Below are positions 37,226 to 46,510 of a stretch of 49,773 bases of DNA, piece after piece. The stretch is taken from positions 1-49,773 of the forward strand of contig PBSS01000001.1 in assembly GCA_002726315.1 (NCBI GenBank). Direction: 5' to 3'. A model generated the notes under the pieces. That model was given only the letters and a program-made list of their open reading frames with translations, had not been told where the DNA came from and searched no databases. The first letter of the stretch is position 1; the number at the start of each line of letters is the position of its first letter. The position numbers and the translations under genes are program-made. The DNA comes from Acidimicrobiaceae bacterium. GTDB lineage: Bacteria > Actinomycetota > Acidimicrobiia > Acidimicrobiales > MedAcidi-G1.

Positions 37226-38148
37226 GCGATGACCCCGGCTGGAGCAGCATCGAGGGCGTTGCGCACCCACTGGGTGGTTTCCCACGCGGTAGATGCCTCA
37301 GCGATCCGTCGTGCTGTGTCAGGCCCGTCCATCGCCATGGTCCTCTTGAGGGGCTCCCAGTCGATTGGCCCACATGTCCAGGTATCGGTCTCCGGGTCAT
37401 GGGTCAGGCCGGGATCGGGGATTGTGAAGCCGTAACTATGCAGCATCGGAACAAACTTCTGGACCCAGCCAGCTCGCATCACCTCGTTCTTTTCAGACTT
37501 GAGGCGCCAGCGGGCCAACTTGTCATCGGGCTTTGAGTCGGGGCCAAAGAGACGCAGGGCCGGCCACCACCAGTCGTTGATTGATTGTTGAAACATGGCA
37601 CGTTGGGCATCAGTCCCCTGAGAGATCCTGAGGACACGCTCCTCGCCCAATCGGAGATGGAAGCCCTCCTCGGCGATGATCCGCTTTAGGATCCGTTTGT
37701 AGGGGCCATAGGAACAATCCTTGTAGACGGCCTTTTGGCTAGGTACCGCCGCACCGTCGACCAGCAGGCAGATCGCAACTTGGTCTCCCCATGTCCGGAC
37801 CGGGTAGTGGAACACGTTGTGGAACCGAGAGCGTCCAGCGAACAGGTCCTCAATCATCTCCCGACGGGTTTTGATGCCGAGGTCTGCCGCGACCATGTAG
37901 AGCAGGTGGCCGTGGCCGATCTCGTCTTGGGTCTTAGCCAACACGGTCATTTTGTGGCGGAGGCCGGGCGTCATTGGTATCCAGTCGCGTTCTGTCAGGC
38001 CTCCCATCAATTCACTGTTCGCGTGCAACTCTATGAAACGGAACACAGTTGCCCTGTACTCATCGGGCATGTCATCGTCGACCTCGACCATGCCGCCTTC
38101 GTTGAGGAATGCCTCGAACTCGTTCATAGAGGACCATGTGCGTCCCAT
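37222..38148 (-). CDS. paaA: 1,2-phenylacetyl-CoA epoxidase subunit PaaA
   Basis: 'KMTVLAKTQDEIGHGHLLYMVAADLG', 'NVFHYPVRTWGDQVAICLLVDGAAV', 'IIAEEGFHLRLGEERV'. Confidence 0.95.
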   Translation of the reverse strand: MGRTWSSMNEFEAFLNEGGMVEVDDDMPDEYRATVFRFIELHANSELMGGLTERDWIPMTPGLRHKMTVLAKTQDEIGHGHLLYMVAADLGIKTRREMIEDLFAGRSRFHNVFHYPVRTWGDQVAICLLVDGAAVPSQKAVYKDCSYGPYKRILKRIIAEEGFHLRLGEERVLRISQGTDAQRAMFQQSINDWWWPALRLFGPDSKPDDKLARWRLKSEKNEVMRAGWVQKFVPMLHSYGFTIPDPGLTHDPETDTWTCGPIDWEPLKRTMAMDGPDTARRIAEASTAWETTQWVRNALDAAPAGVIA

Positions 38149-38159
38149 CAGCTTTCTCC

Positions 38160-40217
38160 TCAGTTTTCGGCTTGGTTGAGAGGTACTCCGTTCACACCAG
38201 GATGATTGGCAACCAGTGTGAGAACGTCATAGGCGGCGACCACATCGTCGTTTTGATTGAGGACCTGGGCGTCCCAGGCAACCTCGCCATATCCGGCTCC
38301 AGAGCGAAGTGTCTTGCGTTTACAGGTCAGGAAGACGGTAAGGGTGTCACCTGGGTAGGTCGGCTTGGCGAAGCGGCAGCGGTCGATTCCGTAGTTGGCT
38401 AGGACAGGTCCGGGGTCAGGCCAGACGAAAAGTCCCGCTGCAAGTGACAGGACCAGATAGCCATGGGCGACTCGTTCTCCGAAGATAGGACTTGCCGCCG
38501 CCGCCGCCTCATCCATATGTGCATAGAAGTGGTCTCCCGTGCTTTCAGCGAAGTCTTCGATGTCATTGAGGGTGACAGTGCGGGAATCGGTACGAATTGC
38601 CGTTCCAATGTTGAGGTCATCGAAGGTCAACTTGAATGGATGACCGCGGTCCAGGTGCCTTGCGGAGCCAGGCATCCACTCTCCGGTGATGGCGGTGAGC
38701 ATGTCGGGTGAGCCTTGTACAGCAGTTGTTTGGAGGTGGTGGCGAATACCACGGAGGCCCCCCATCTCCTCCCCACCTCCAGCCCTACCTGGTCCACCAT
38801 GGACGAGGTTGGGTAGGGGTGAGCCGTGGCCGGTGCTGGTGTCAGATATCGAAGCGTCCACGACGAGGACGCGTCCGTGGTGGGCGGAGATGCCTGTAGT
38901 CAGAGCACGTGCCTCGTTGGGATCAGCGGTATAGACCGAGGCAACGAGGCTCCCTCCACCCAGTGACGTCAGGTGTATGGCATCTGCCTGATCTGTGTAT
39001 CCCATGATCGTGCTGACCGGTCCGAATGCCTCGGTGGTGTGCACGCTTGGGTCGGTCGGGTTATCTGAACGCAGCAGGGTGGGCGCTAGGAATGCCCCTT
39101 TGTCGGGATCTACGCCGTGGAATTCACAGGAATCAGTAATCACGGTGGTTGATCTGGTGAGGGTTGAAATGGCGTTAAGCACCTCTGTCCTCTGCGCCTT
39201 GCTGACAAGGGCGCCCATGCGTGTGTCTGGATCAGCCGGATCACCGACTCGGACCGCGTCGAGCGAGGCCGCGACAGCTGCAGTTGCCGCTTCCAGGTGC
39301 CGATGGGGTACTAGCGCCCGGCGTATGGCCGTGCATTTTTGGCCAGCTTTGACGGTCATTTCGGTTACGACCTCGGCTACGAAGAGTTCAAATTCGGGTG
39401 AGCCAGGACCCGATTCATGGCCAAGGATGGCAGTGTTGAGGGAGTCGGCTTCGGCGTTGAAGCGTGTCGAGCGTTCCACCACGGATGGGTGGGCTCTTAG
39501 GAGTGCAGCTGTAGAGGCGGAACCGGTAAAGCCGATGAGGTCTTGCCCACCCAGGTGGCCTAAGAGGTCTCCTATGTCACCGCAGATTAGTTGTAGTGCC
39601 CCGTCGGGGAGGATCTCGGACTCAACTATCAGACGGACCATGGCTTCGGTTAGGAACGCTGTTTGGGTGGCTGGCTTGATGATTGTGGGCACACCGGCTA
39701 GTAGGGCAGGAGCGAACTTTTCGAGTGCGCCCCAACATGGGAAGTTAAATGCATTGATCTGGACGGCCACACCATTCAAGGGAGTGGCTATGTGAGTGGC
39801 AATGAACGATCCGTCACGGGCCAAGATCTCAGGGTCACCGTCTAAGAGAACCGTTGAGTTGGGTAACTCTCTACGCCCCTTAGAGGCGTAGCCGAGGAGT
39901 ACTCCGGCGCCTCCCTCGATGTCGATCCAGGAGTCAGTCCGCGTGGCTCCCGTTGCGGTGGACAGGTTATAGAGGCCTTCCTTTTCGGCGAGCAGGTATT
40001 GGCCGAGGGCCTTGAGAAGGGCTGCCCGCTCATGGAAGGTCAGGGAGCCGAGAGCACCACCACCAACCTCTTTGGCATATGCAACAGTTCCCGCAAAGTC
40101 GATTCCGTTACTAGAGACGGATGAGACAGGTTCTCCGGTAACGGCGTGGTGTGTCACGGTTCCTGTGGGGGCTGGGGCGTGCCAAACCCCCTGGACATAA
40201 CTCTCGAGTGTTCGCAC
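38160..40217 (-). CDS. paaZ: bifunctional PaaZ (aldehyde dehydrogenase + MaoC-like hydratase)
   Basis: ALDH 'VTEMTVKAGQKCTAIRRALVP', C-terminal MaoC 'DHFYAHMDEAAAAASPIFGERVAHGYLVLSLAAGLF'; GTG 40217 likely start. Confidence 0.92.
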   Translation of the reverse strand: MRTLESYVQGVWHAPAPTGTVTHHAVTGEPVSSVSSNGIDFAGTVAYAKEVGGGALGSLTFHERAALLKALGQYLLAEKEGLYNLSTATGATRTDSWIDIEGGAGVLLGYASKGRRELPNSTVLLDGDPEILARDGSFIATHIATPLNGVAVQINAFNFPCWGALEKFAPALLAGVPTIIKPATQTAFLTEAMVRLIVESEILPDGALQLICGDIGDLLGHLGGQDLIGFTGSASTAALLRAHPSVVERSTRFNAEADSLNTAILGHESGPGSPEFELFVAEVVTEMTVKAGQKCTAIRRALVPHRHLEAATAAVAASLDAVRVGDPADPDTRMGALVSKAQRTEVLNAISTLTRSTTVITDSCEFHGVDPDKGAFLAPTLLRSDNPTDPSVHTTEAFGPVSTIMGYTDQADAIHLTSLGGGSLVASVYTADPNEARALTTGISAHHGRVLVVDASISDTSTGHGSPLPNLVHGGPGRAGGGEEMGGLRGIRHHLQTTAVQGSPDMLTAITGEWMPGSARHLDRGHPFKLTFDDLNIGTAIRTDSRTVTLNDIEDFAESTGDHFYAHMDEAAAAASPIFGERVAHGYLVLSLAAGLFVWPDPGPVLANYGIDRCRFAKPTYPGDTLTVFLTCKRKTLRSGAGYGEVAWDAQVLNQNDDVVAAYDVLTLVANHPGVNGVPLNQAEN

Positions 40218-40329
40218 GCTTCTCCCGGTCCCCCCGCTTGTGCTCAGGGACGATTGTATAACCTTTGATCGAATTGTCAAAGCGTGGAGATGCGCTGGTT
40301 GGGTCCAGATAATTGGGCACAGGACTGGT

Positions 40330-40403
40330 TGGAGCGGGTGAGGAGAATCGAACTCCCGTCATCAGCTTGGGAAGCTGGGGTTCTACCATTGAACTACACC
40401 CGC
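40330..40403 (-). tRNA. tRNA-Gly (anticodon CCC), CCA encoded
   Basis: Reverse complement GCGGGTGTAGTTCAATGGTAGAACCCCAGCTTCCCAAGCTGATGACGGGAGTTCGATTCTCCTCACCCGCTCCA. Confidence 0.95.
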
Positions 40404-40603
40404 GAATCCCCGAATCAGTGGGGAGTCGTGCCGTGCCACTATCGGGAATCTATCCGTGAAGATGGATTGTCCGGACCTGTGGAGGGTTGGCAAAGCCGTA
40501 CACGATGATGATCAATGTGGTTGTGCGGCCGTGCTGCTTTGATCAGATTTGGAGTGGCACAGTTTTCACTTAGAAGGAGGGTGAAGGGTTCTGGTGAGAA
40601 GGT

Positions 40604-40783
40604 GTGCTGACGGTGTATGGCACAATCTTCATCGAACCGGTGGAAGCTCTTGGCTTGGACGTCACAGTCAGCCGCGAGGAGAAACGGGGTTGCACCAGTC
40701 CGTTCGCCAAGATGAACTACGGCCGAAGGTACTTTGACCTCCAGGTTCCGGTGGTTGTCGGGTTTGCATCAGCCCCGAGCTAG
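40604..40783 (+). CDS. hypothetical 59-aa ORF, GTG start; uncertain
   Basis: Hand-translated VLTVYGTIFIEPVEALGLDVTVSREEKRGCTSPFAKMNYGRRYFDLQVPVVVGFASAPS*; GGAGG upstream (tagaaggaggg) but distant. Confidence 0.25.
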   Translation: MLTVYGTIFIEPVEALGLDVTVSREEKRGCTSPFAKMNYGRRYFDLQVPVVVGFASAPS

Positions 40784-42073
40784 TCGAAGAGCCCGTTTGC
40801 CAACCTCTGCTATAACTCGTTCCATATCAACAGTCAGCATCTCACCGTCGGAAACCACCTTCTCGCCGGCTACCCAGACGTCTGTTACCCGGCGGGTTGA
40901 TCCCGACCATGCCACGTGGGCCAACAGTTCGTCTGGTTCGGTTACCGGTACGAAACTAGTGTGGCCTAGGTCCATCCTGATCATGTCGAGAGTTGTGCCG
41001 GGCGCCAGGTAGCCCGTGTCCTTGAGGCCAACTGCCGCAGCAGAGTCACGGGTTGCCATGGTTAGTGTTTCCACTGTCGAAACAACCGTCGAGTCCAGTG
41101 CATGGACTCTGGCTAGCAGCGCTGCCATCTTCACCTCCTCCCATAGGTCGAGAGAACCGTTGGAGGCGGGTCCATCGGTTCCGTAGCCGACGATCACGCC
41201 CGCTTTCTTCATGGCAGTCAGCGGGGCTATTCCGCATCCGAGCCTCATGTTGCTAATCGGACAGTGAGCAACAGCAACATTGTCGGCTGCCAGCAGAGCG
41301 ATGTCAGCGTTATCCACCCAAACACAGTGGGCCGCGAGCACACGACTGTCGAACACCCCGTTGTCATGAAGAATGGCGGTTATCGAGCGACCGTAGGTGG
41401 CTTCGAGTTCGACATTCTCCTCACGGGTCTCAGCAAGATGCAGGTGGAGTATGGCGTCAAGTGACTGGGCCAACTCCGCCATTTCGACCACTTTGGCGAT
41501 TCCGAGGTCATAGGCAGAATGGGGACCTATTCCGACCGTGATCCTCCCAGTTGGGTCATGGTATTTCGAGAAGAAATTGGAGACTTCCTCGGTGCGGTCA
41601 CTACCGCTGGAGTGGAGGCCTGACACGACACCAGGGGTCATGACAAGTCGGGCGCCCGATTCCATGACGGCGTCTACCATCGCTTCTTCGAACAGGTACA
41701 TCTCACAGCTCGTGGTCACTCCTGCAAGAAGCATCTCGGCTGATCCAAGGGTCATTCCCCACCAAGCATCTTCCGGAGTCATACGGCCCTCGCGTGGCCA
41801 CATGGCCTCGGTCAGCCAGCGGTGGAGGGGCAGGCCATCGCCTGAGCCACGCATGAGTGTCATCGGTGTGTGGCAGTGGGCGTTCACCAGGCCCGGCATG
41901 AGGAGGCCACCGACGTCTGCTACAGATACGGCGTCGTCGACAGGAGGGGCATCTTGGGATGCGCCCACCCAGGTGATCTTGCCATCAGCTGTATCGACCA
42001 CACCGGGGGCGAACACGGAGTTGTCCATGTCACAGGTGACTACGACGTCAGCGGTGAAACGTTGCAATTCCAT
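40769..42073 (-). CDS. amidohydrolase, 5-methylthioadenosine/S-adenosylhomocysteine deaminase-like
   Basis: 'NAHCHTPMTLMRGSGDGLPLHRWLTEAMWPRE', 'HLHLAETREEN', 'AHCVWVDNADIALLAADNVAVAHCPISNMRLGCGIAPL', 'YGTDGPASNGSLDLWEEVKMAALLAR'. Confidence 0.88.
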   Translation of the reverse strand: MELQRFTADVVVTCDMDNSVFAPGVVDTADGKITWVGASQDAPPVDDAVSVADVGGLLMPGLVNAHCHTPMTLMRGSGDGLPLHRWLTEAMWPREGRMTPEDAWWGMTLGSAEMLLAGVTTSCEMYLFEEAMVDAVMESGARLVMTPGVVSGLHSSGSDRTEEVSNFFSKYHDPTGRITVGIGPHSAYDLGIAKVVEMAELAQSLDAILHLHLAETREENVELEATYGRSITAILHDNGVFDSRVLAAHCVWVDNADIALLAADNVAVAHCPISNMRLGCGIAPLTAMKKAGVIVGYGTDGPASNGSLDLWEEVKMAALLARVHALDSTVVSTVETLTMATRDSAAAVGLKDTGYLAPGTTLDMIRMDLGHTSFVPVTEPDELLAHVAWSGSTRRVTDVWVAGEKVVSDGEMLTVDMERVIAEVGKRALRLARG

Positions 42074-42079
42074 TGGCAA

Positions 42080-44050
42080 CTATACGACTCGGTCGTTTCC
42101 ACCGTCGATTGGGATCTGAGCTCCTGTTGTGCTGGCGAACGTGTCGGTGCACAACTCAACTGCGATCTTCGCCACAGCTGTGGAGGTGACCTCCGTCCCT
42201 AGAAGGTTTCGAGTCTTGTAATCCTCGACAGTCAGACCATAATTGTCGGCTCGTTCCCTGAGCAGGTCGTCATTCCAGAGGCCTGTGTCAAACACAGCAT
42301 CAGGGTGGACAGTATTGACTCGGATGCCGTCGTCGGCCCATTCCAGAGCAGCGACACGGGCTACCTGGTTTAGGGCAGCTTTCGAGGTCGAGTAGGAGAG
42401 AGCCCCTTTACCCGGTGCGGCCACGTTCTTGGAGCCGATTACCAAGACCCGCCCTCCAACTGGGGACCTTGCAAGGAACGGATAGGTGGCCTGGAGGAGG
42501 CTGACGACAGAGTCAACGTTCACGACCTGCACATTTCGATAGTCGGCTGCATCGAGATCGCCGATCGGTGCATTGGTACCGAAGATTCCAGCCGCGATTA
42601 GGACGATGTCTAGGCCACCGAACCGCTCGACAACGGTGTCAATCGCCGATGCCTGTGCCTCATGATCGGTAACGTCCACGGTCAGCCCCAACCAGGCTGG
42701 GTGGTCAAAAGTGGTCCTTATTGAGGGGTCGATATCCAATCCGCCCACGGCACATCCCCGTGTGAGTAGCTCCGAGGCACATGCTCGACCGATTCCAGAA
42801 CCGGCTCCAGTGACTATGGCGACCATACCGGCCAACTGAGCAGGTGGACCGGCCAAGCGCAGCTTGGCCTGCTCCAGGTCCCAGTACTCGATGTCGAAGA
42901 TGTGGCCTGCATCGAGGGCCTCGTAGCGGTCAAGGTGGTCTTCGACCCGTTCTAACACCGGCATTGTGTGTTCGTAGATGTCAAACGCGACATTTGCGGC
43001 GGAAATGGTCCTTCCGGCGGTGAGAACCCCTAGTACTGGGTCGAGGACGACGCGGGGTGCAGGATCCAGCATTCTCAAGTCGGTTCGTCCCCGGTGTTTG
43101 TGTTGCTTGAAGTAGTTCTCGTAGGCAGCCGAATAGGCGGTCACATCCCGGCCCACCATCGGAACACGCTTTGTACGGATCACATGGTCGGGTGTCAGTG
43201 GCCCTCTCTCTGCCAGGCTCTCCAAATCCACCCGCTGGACGAAGCGAGTCGAGATCTGGTCACAGTGGCGGCACAGCAGCATCGGCTGTCCTGCAGCATC
43301 GGAGATATCCCGACGGAGTCCGGCCAGGGCCATGGTGTCGACGTCGGGAAGTGTGGCGGATGGCAGGCCTGGGAGGGGAGCATTTTCGTCCAGCCACCTT
43401 TCGGCCATCGTGATCAATTCCCGGTGTCGAACATAGGCCTCATGTGTTGACTCACCGAATGTGAAGAGGCCGTGGTTGAGCAGCACCATCCCGATGGTGT
43501 TCCTGTTGACCTGGTCGGCCCAGAAGGCAGCAACGGCTCTGGCAAGTTCGAATCCCGGCATGACATAGGGGATGACCACCACGGAATCACCAAAGATCTC
43601 ATGGACGTACCCACTGGCATCGTTGACGTTAGTTAGCGAGACAATCGCATCTGCGTGGCTGTGCAGGATCGCTGGAAGCGGGATGAAGGCATGTAGCAGG
43701 CTCTCGACGGACGGTGCAGGTGCTCCGGGGTCGAAACTGGAAGACATGAGTTCGCGCATCATGTCGGGATCGGAAAGAGACTCAAGCGCTAGCAGGTCCT
43801 GCAAGCGTGAAAGGGCCAGCGGGGTGAATCCTTGAGGTTCAATCGTTGCCAGGTCCCACCCCGAACCCTTTACGAAAAGAGCATCGAAAGTGGAACCGGT
43901 GATGTCGGTGAACGGAGTCTTTATCGACGTGTTCCCCCCACCGTGGAGAACGAGGGCCGGATCGGAACCGATTAGGCGTGACCCGTACACGCACTCATCG
44001 AGGGGGGTCTCAAGGGTCTTGGCTACGACAAGATCCCAGCGGTCTTCCAT
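42080..44050 (-). CDS. bifunctional class II aldolase / short-chain dehydrogenase (RhaD-like aldolase fused to SDR)
   Basis: Aldolase 'LVLHGGGNTSIK', 'ILHSHADAIVSLTN', 'LLNHGLFTFGESTHEAY'; SDR 'IVTGAGSGIGRACASELL', 'YSTSKAALNQVARVAALEWADDGIRVNTVHPDAVF'. Confidence 0.92.
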   Translation of the reverse strand: MEDRWDLVVAKTLETPLDECVYGSRLIGSDPALVLHGGGNTSIKTPFTDITGSTFDALFVKGSGWDLATIEPQGFTPLALSRLQDLLALESLSDPDMMRELMSSSFDPGAPAPSVESLLHAFIPLPAILHSHADAIVSLTNVNDASGYVHEIFGDSVVVIPYVMPGFELARAVAAFWADQVNRNTIGMVLLNHGLFTFGESTHEAYVRHRELITMAERWLDENAPLPGLPSATLPDVDTMALAGLRRDISDAAGQPMLLCRHCDQISTRFVQRVDLESLAERGPLTPDHVIRTKRVPMVGRDVTAYSAAYENYFKQHKHRGRTDLRMLDPAPRVVLDPVLGVLTAGRTISAANVAFDIYEHTMPVLERVEDHLDRYEALDAGHIFDIEYWDLEQAKLRLAGPPAQLAGMVAIVTGAGSGIGRACASELLTRGCAVGGLDIDPSIRTTFDHPAWLGLTVDVTDHEAQASAIDTVVERFGGLDIVLIAAGIFGTNAPIGDLDAADYRNVQVVNVDSVVSLLQATYPFLARSPVGGRVLVIGSKNVAAPGKGALSYSTSKAALNQVARVAALEWADDGIRVNTVHPDAVFDTGLWNDDLLRERADNYGLTVEDYKTRNLLGTEVTSTAVAKIAVELCTDTFASTTGAQIPIDGGNDRVV

Positions 44051-44076
44051 GTTCTACTTCCTAGTCGTTTGGGTGG

Positions 44077-44850
44077 CTACCAGGTTGGCCGGGCCAGCAT
44101 TCCGCCGTCTACCACAAGGTCAGTTCCCGTAATCCAGCGGGAGAGATCTGAGCAGAGGAAAACACAAGCATCGCCCACGTCTTCGGGCGTTCCGAGTCTT
44201 GTCAACGGGGCCGCCTTATGCCATCGGGCAACCCCGTCTGGCCAGTCCTCTTCCAGGCCCAGGCGGTCGATGAGGCCCGGCGAGATTGAATTGACCCGAA
44301 TTCCGTAACTGCCATAGGTAAGTGCGGCAGCCCTGGCATGCATTACGAGTGCAGCCTTTGACGTCGCATAGTGGCCGTGCACCTCGGCCGGTTGGTGGGC
44401 TTCGATCGAGGCGATGTGGATGATCGAACCACGTGATTTCCTTGAGCGCATGTCCGCGGCAGCTAGTTGGGTGAGGCGATGTGCGGCTGTCACGTTTACG
44501 TCGATGGTCTCAGACCAGGCCATGTCGGTTAGTTCATCGAAGGGTGCAAGTGACTGCGTAGCCGCGTTGTTGACCAAGCCATCGACTCGACCGTGCATTT
44601 CTAGGGTTGATTCGATGATGCCGGCAGGTCCGTTTGTAGAGGTCAGGTCAGCCCGGATGTTTGACACGAGGCTTCCATCGAGATTGAGTAAGTGGTCTGT
44701 TGATGATGTCCGCGTGTGGGCGACGACAGTGGCCCCGGTTTCCACGAGTCGACGGACGATTCCTGAGCCCACCCCACCACCAGCACCAGTCACGATGACG
44801 ACGCGACCCGAAAGGTCGAGTAGATCCCGCGGTGAAGCGGCCTTGGTCAT
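44077..44850 (-). CDS. short-chain dehydrogenase/reductase
   Basis: 'VVIVTGAGGGVGSGIVRRLVETGATVVAHTR', 'HYATSKAALVMHARAAALTYGSYGIRVNSISPG'. Confidence 0.92.
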   Translation of the reverse strand: MTKAASPRDLLDLSGRVVIVTGAGGGVGSGIVRRLVETGATVVAHTRTSSTDHLLNLDGSLVSNIRADLTSTNGPAGIIESTLEMHGRVDGLVNNAATQSLAPFDELTDMAWSETIDVNVTAAHRLTQLAAADMRSRKSRGSIIHIASIEAHQPAEVHGHYATSKAALVMHARAAALTYGSYGIRVNSISPGLIDRLGLEEDWPDGVARWHKAAPLTRLGTPEDVGDACVFLCSDLSRWITGTDLVVDGGMLARPTW

Positions 44851-45302
44851 GACTGCTCCCCTCTCACGAGGGTGGAGATGCGGGAGGCTGCCTCGGGGAA
44901 TTCAGTGATCAGTCGCTCAACCGATCCAAGTTCGAACCCATCGGGGTTGTAGGGGGGCGCCAGCGTGGTTCCCACTAGAGACCAGTCCCCTGTCGTGGAG
45001 GCCCCCATCCAGGTACCTGCTGTAACTGCAAGGAACGGCCTTTCACCAGTTGGAAGGTTAGGTCCAAGTACAGGTGTTCTGATCGAACCGTCGATTTCAA
45101 GGAGTAGGAATTCAACAGGATCACCGCCGTAGTGGTGCCACAACTCGGTTCTGTCGAGGCGGTGCATCGCGGAAAAGTCATCTGATTGCATGAGGTAGTA
45201 GATGGCCGACCCATGTTGATCGCACCAGGTCTCAGTCCACATACCTCCTTCAAGCGGTAGGGGCTCGAGCCCGAGAATGATTGAGATTTCTTCGGCAGTC
45301 AT
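44847..45302 (-). CDS. DUF985/cupin_5 family protein
   Basis: 'EGGMWTETWCDQHGSAIYYLMQSDDFSAMHRLDRTELWHHYGGDPVEFLLL..GASTTGDWSLVGTTLAPPYNPDGFELG'; ATG 45302. Confidence 0.85.
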   Translation of the reverse strand: MTAEEISIILGLEPLPLEGGMWTETWCDQHGSAIYYLMQSDDFSAMHRLDRTELWHHYGGDPVEFLLLEIDGSIRTPVLGPNLPTGERPFLAVTAGTWMGASTTGDWSLVGTTLAPPYNPDGFELGSVERLITEFPEAASRISTLVRGEQS

Positions 45303-45382
45303 GTGGTCGTCGGCATTCCCCGTGTTGCCCAAGAGCCGGTGGCACGATACTAGTTGTCCGATGACCATTCGAAGGCTGGACC

Positions 45383-46408
45383 ATGAGTGAACTCGGTGTA
45401 AGGACCCTGGACTGGGTTGATGGTGCCATTTTGATGGTTGACCAAACGCAGTTACCGGCGTCCGTAGAGATGTTGAGGATCACGACGGTGCCTGACCTGG
45501 TTAGTGCGATTCAGCGACTGTCGGTTCGTGGAGCGCCGGCAATTGGTGTCGCCGGTGCGTTCGGAGTTGTTCTGGCAGCTCAGACAGAGGGTGTTGGAAC
45601 GGAAGCATTTGACGCGGCGGTGGAATCGATTCGGTTAACTCGCCCTACGGCGGTGAATCTGGCGAAGATGGTCGAACGGGTGGTCGCTGTCTCCGCAGGC
45701 GGAACTGACGCCATATTGGCAGAGGCGTTTGCCGTGAGAAACGAGGAACTTGTTGCGTCGGTGAAGATGGGTGATGCTGGTGCCGACCTGGTTGCTGAAA
45801 TCACGGGCAAGCCAGACTCACTTCGTGCTCTCACTATTTGTAATACGGGTGGTCTTGCCAGCGTTGAGCGAGGGACAGCGTTAGCGGTCATCCAAACGCT
45901 CCACGAGCGCGGGTGCCTTGAGGAAGCCATTGCCCTTGAGACCCGGCCACTGTTGCAGGGGGCTCGCTTGACTGCGTGGGAACTCAAGCGGATGGGTGCT
46001 CCGTTCCGACTGATCGTCGACTCAGCGGGGCCACACCTGATCTCCCAGGGCCTTGCTGACGTAATCTTGACTGGTGCTGACAGGATCGCTGTCAACGGTG
46101 ACACAGCTAACAAGATAGGGACCTATTCACTAGCGCTGGCTGCCAGGCATTCTGGAGTCCCGTTCGTGGTAGTTGCTCCCGAGTCTACGATCGACATGGG
46201 CACCGCTGTTGGGGGAGACATTGAGATCGAGAACCGAGGTAACGATGAGGTCGTCTGTTTCGGGGGCACAACAACTGCACCTGAGGGAACGCGAACCATC
46301 AATCCGGCTTTCGACGTCACTCCGTCTGAGCTCATTACTGCGATAGTCACTGACACACGGGTTGTTCGACTTGATCGAGGTGAAATGCTGGACACGGTGC
46401 GGAGGTGA
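45383..46408 (+). CDS. mtnA: S-methyl-5-thioribose-1-phosphate isomerase family
   Basis: 'TLDWVDGAILMVDQTQLP', 'RGAPAIGVAGAFG', 'CNTGGLASVERGTAL', 'ETRPLLQGARLTAWELKRMGAPF', 'LTGADRIAVNGDTANKIGTYSLA'. Confidence 0.93.
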   Translation: MSELGVRTLDWVDGAILMVDQTQLPASVEMLRITTVPDLVSAIQRLSVRGAPAIGVAGAFGVVLAAQTEGVGTEAFDAAVESIRLTRPTAVNLAKMVERVVAVSAGGTDAILAEAFAVRNEELVASVKMGDAGADLVAEITGKPDSLRALTICNTGGLASVERGTALAVIQTLHERGCLEEAIALETRPLLQGARLTAWELKRMGAPFRLIVDSAGPHLISQGLADVILTGADRIAVNGDTANKIGTYSLALAARHSGVPFVVVAPESTIDMGTAVGGDIEIENRGNDEVVCFGGTTTAPEGTRTINPAFDVTPSELITAIVTDTRVVRLDRGEMLDTVRR

Positions 46409-46510
46409 ACAAGGCACAGGTTCTAGGGGCGAAGTCACCGGTACAACCCCCTACCCCACCTAGTCTGCAGCGGTGAGAACAAGCCCCTGCGCCATCTGGC
46501 GAGTAGCAAC

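Noticed and set aside
38995-39795. 266-aa plus-strand ORF opposite paaZ
   Set aside because: Antisense shadow of paaZ, with typical GC-rich mirrored composition
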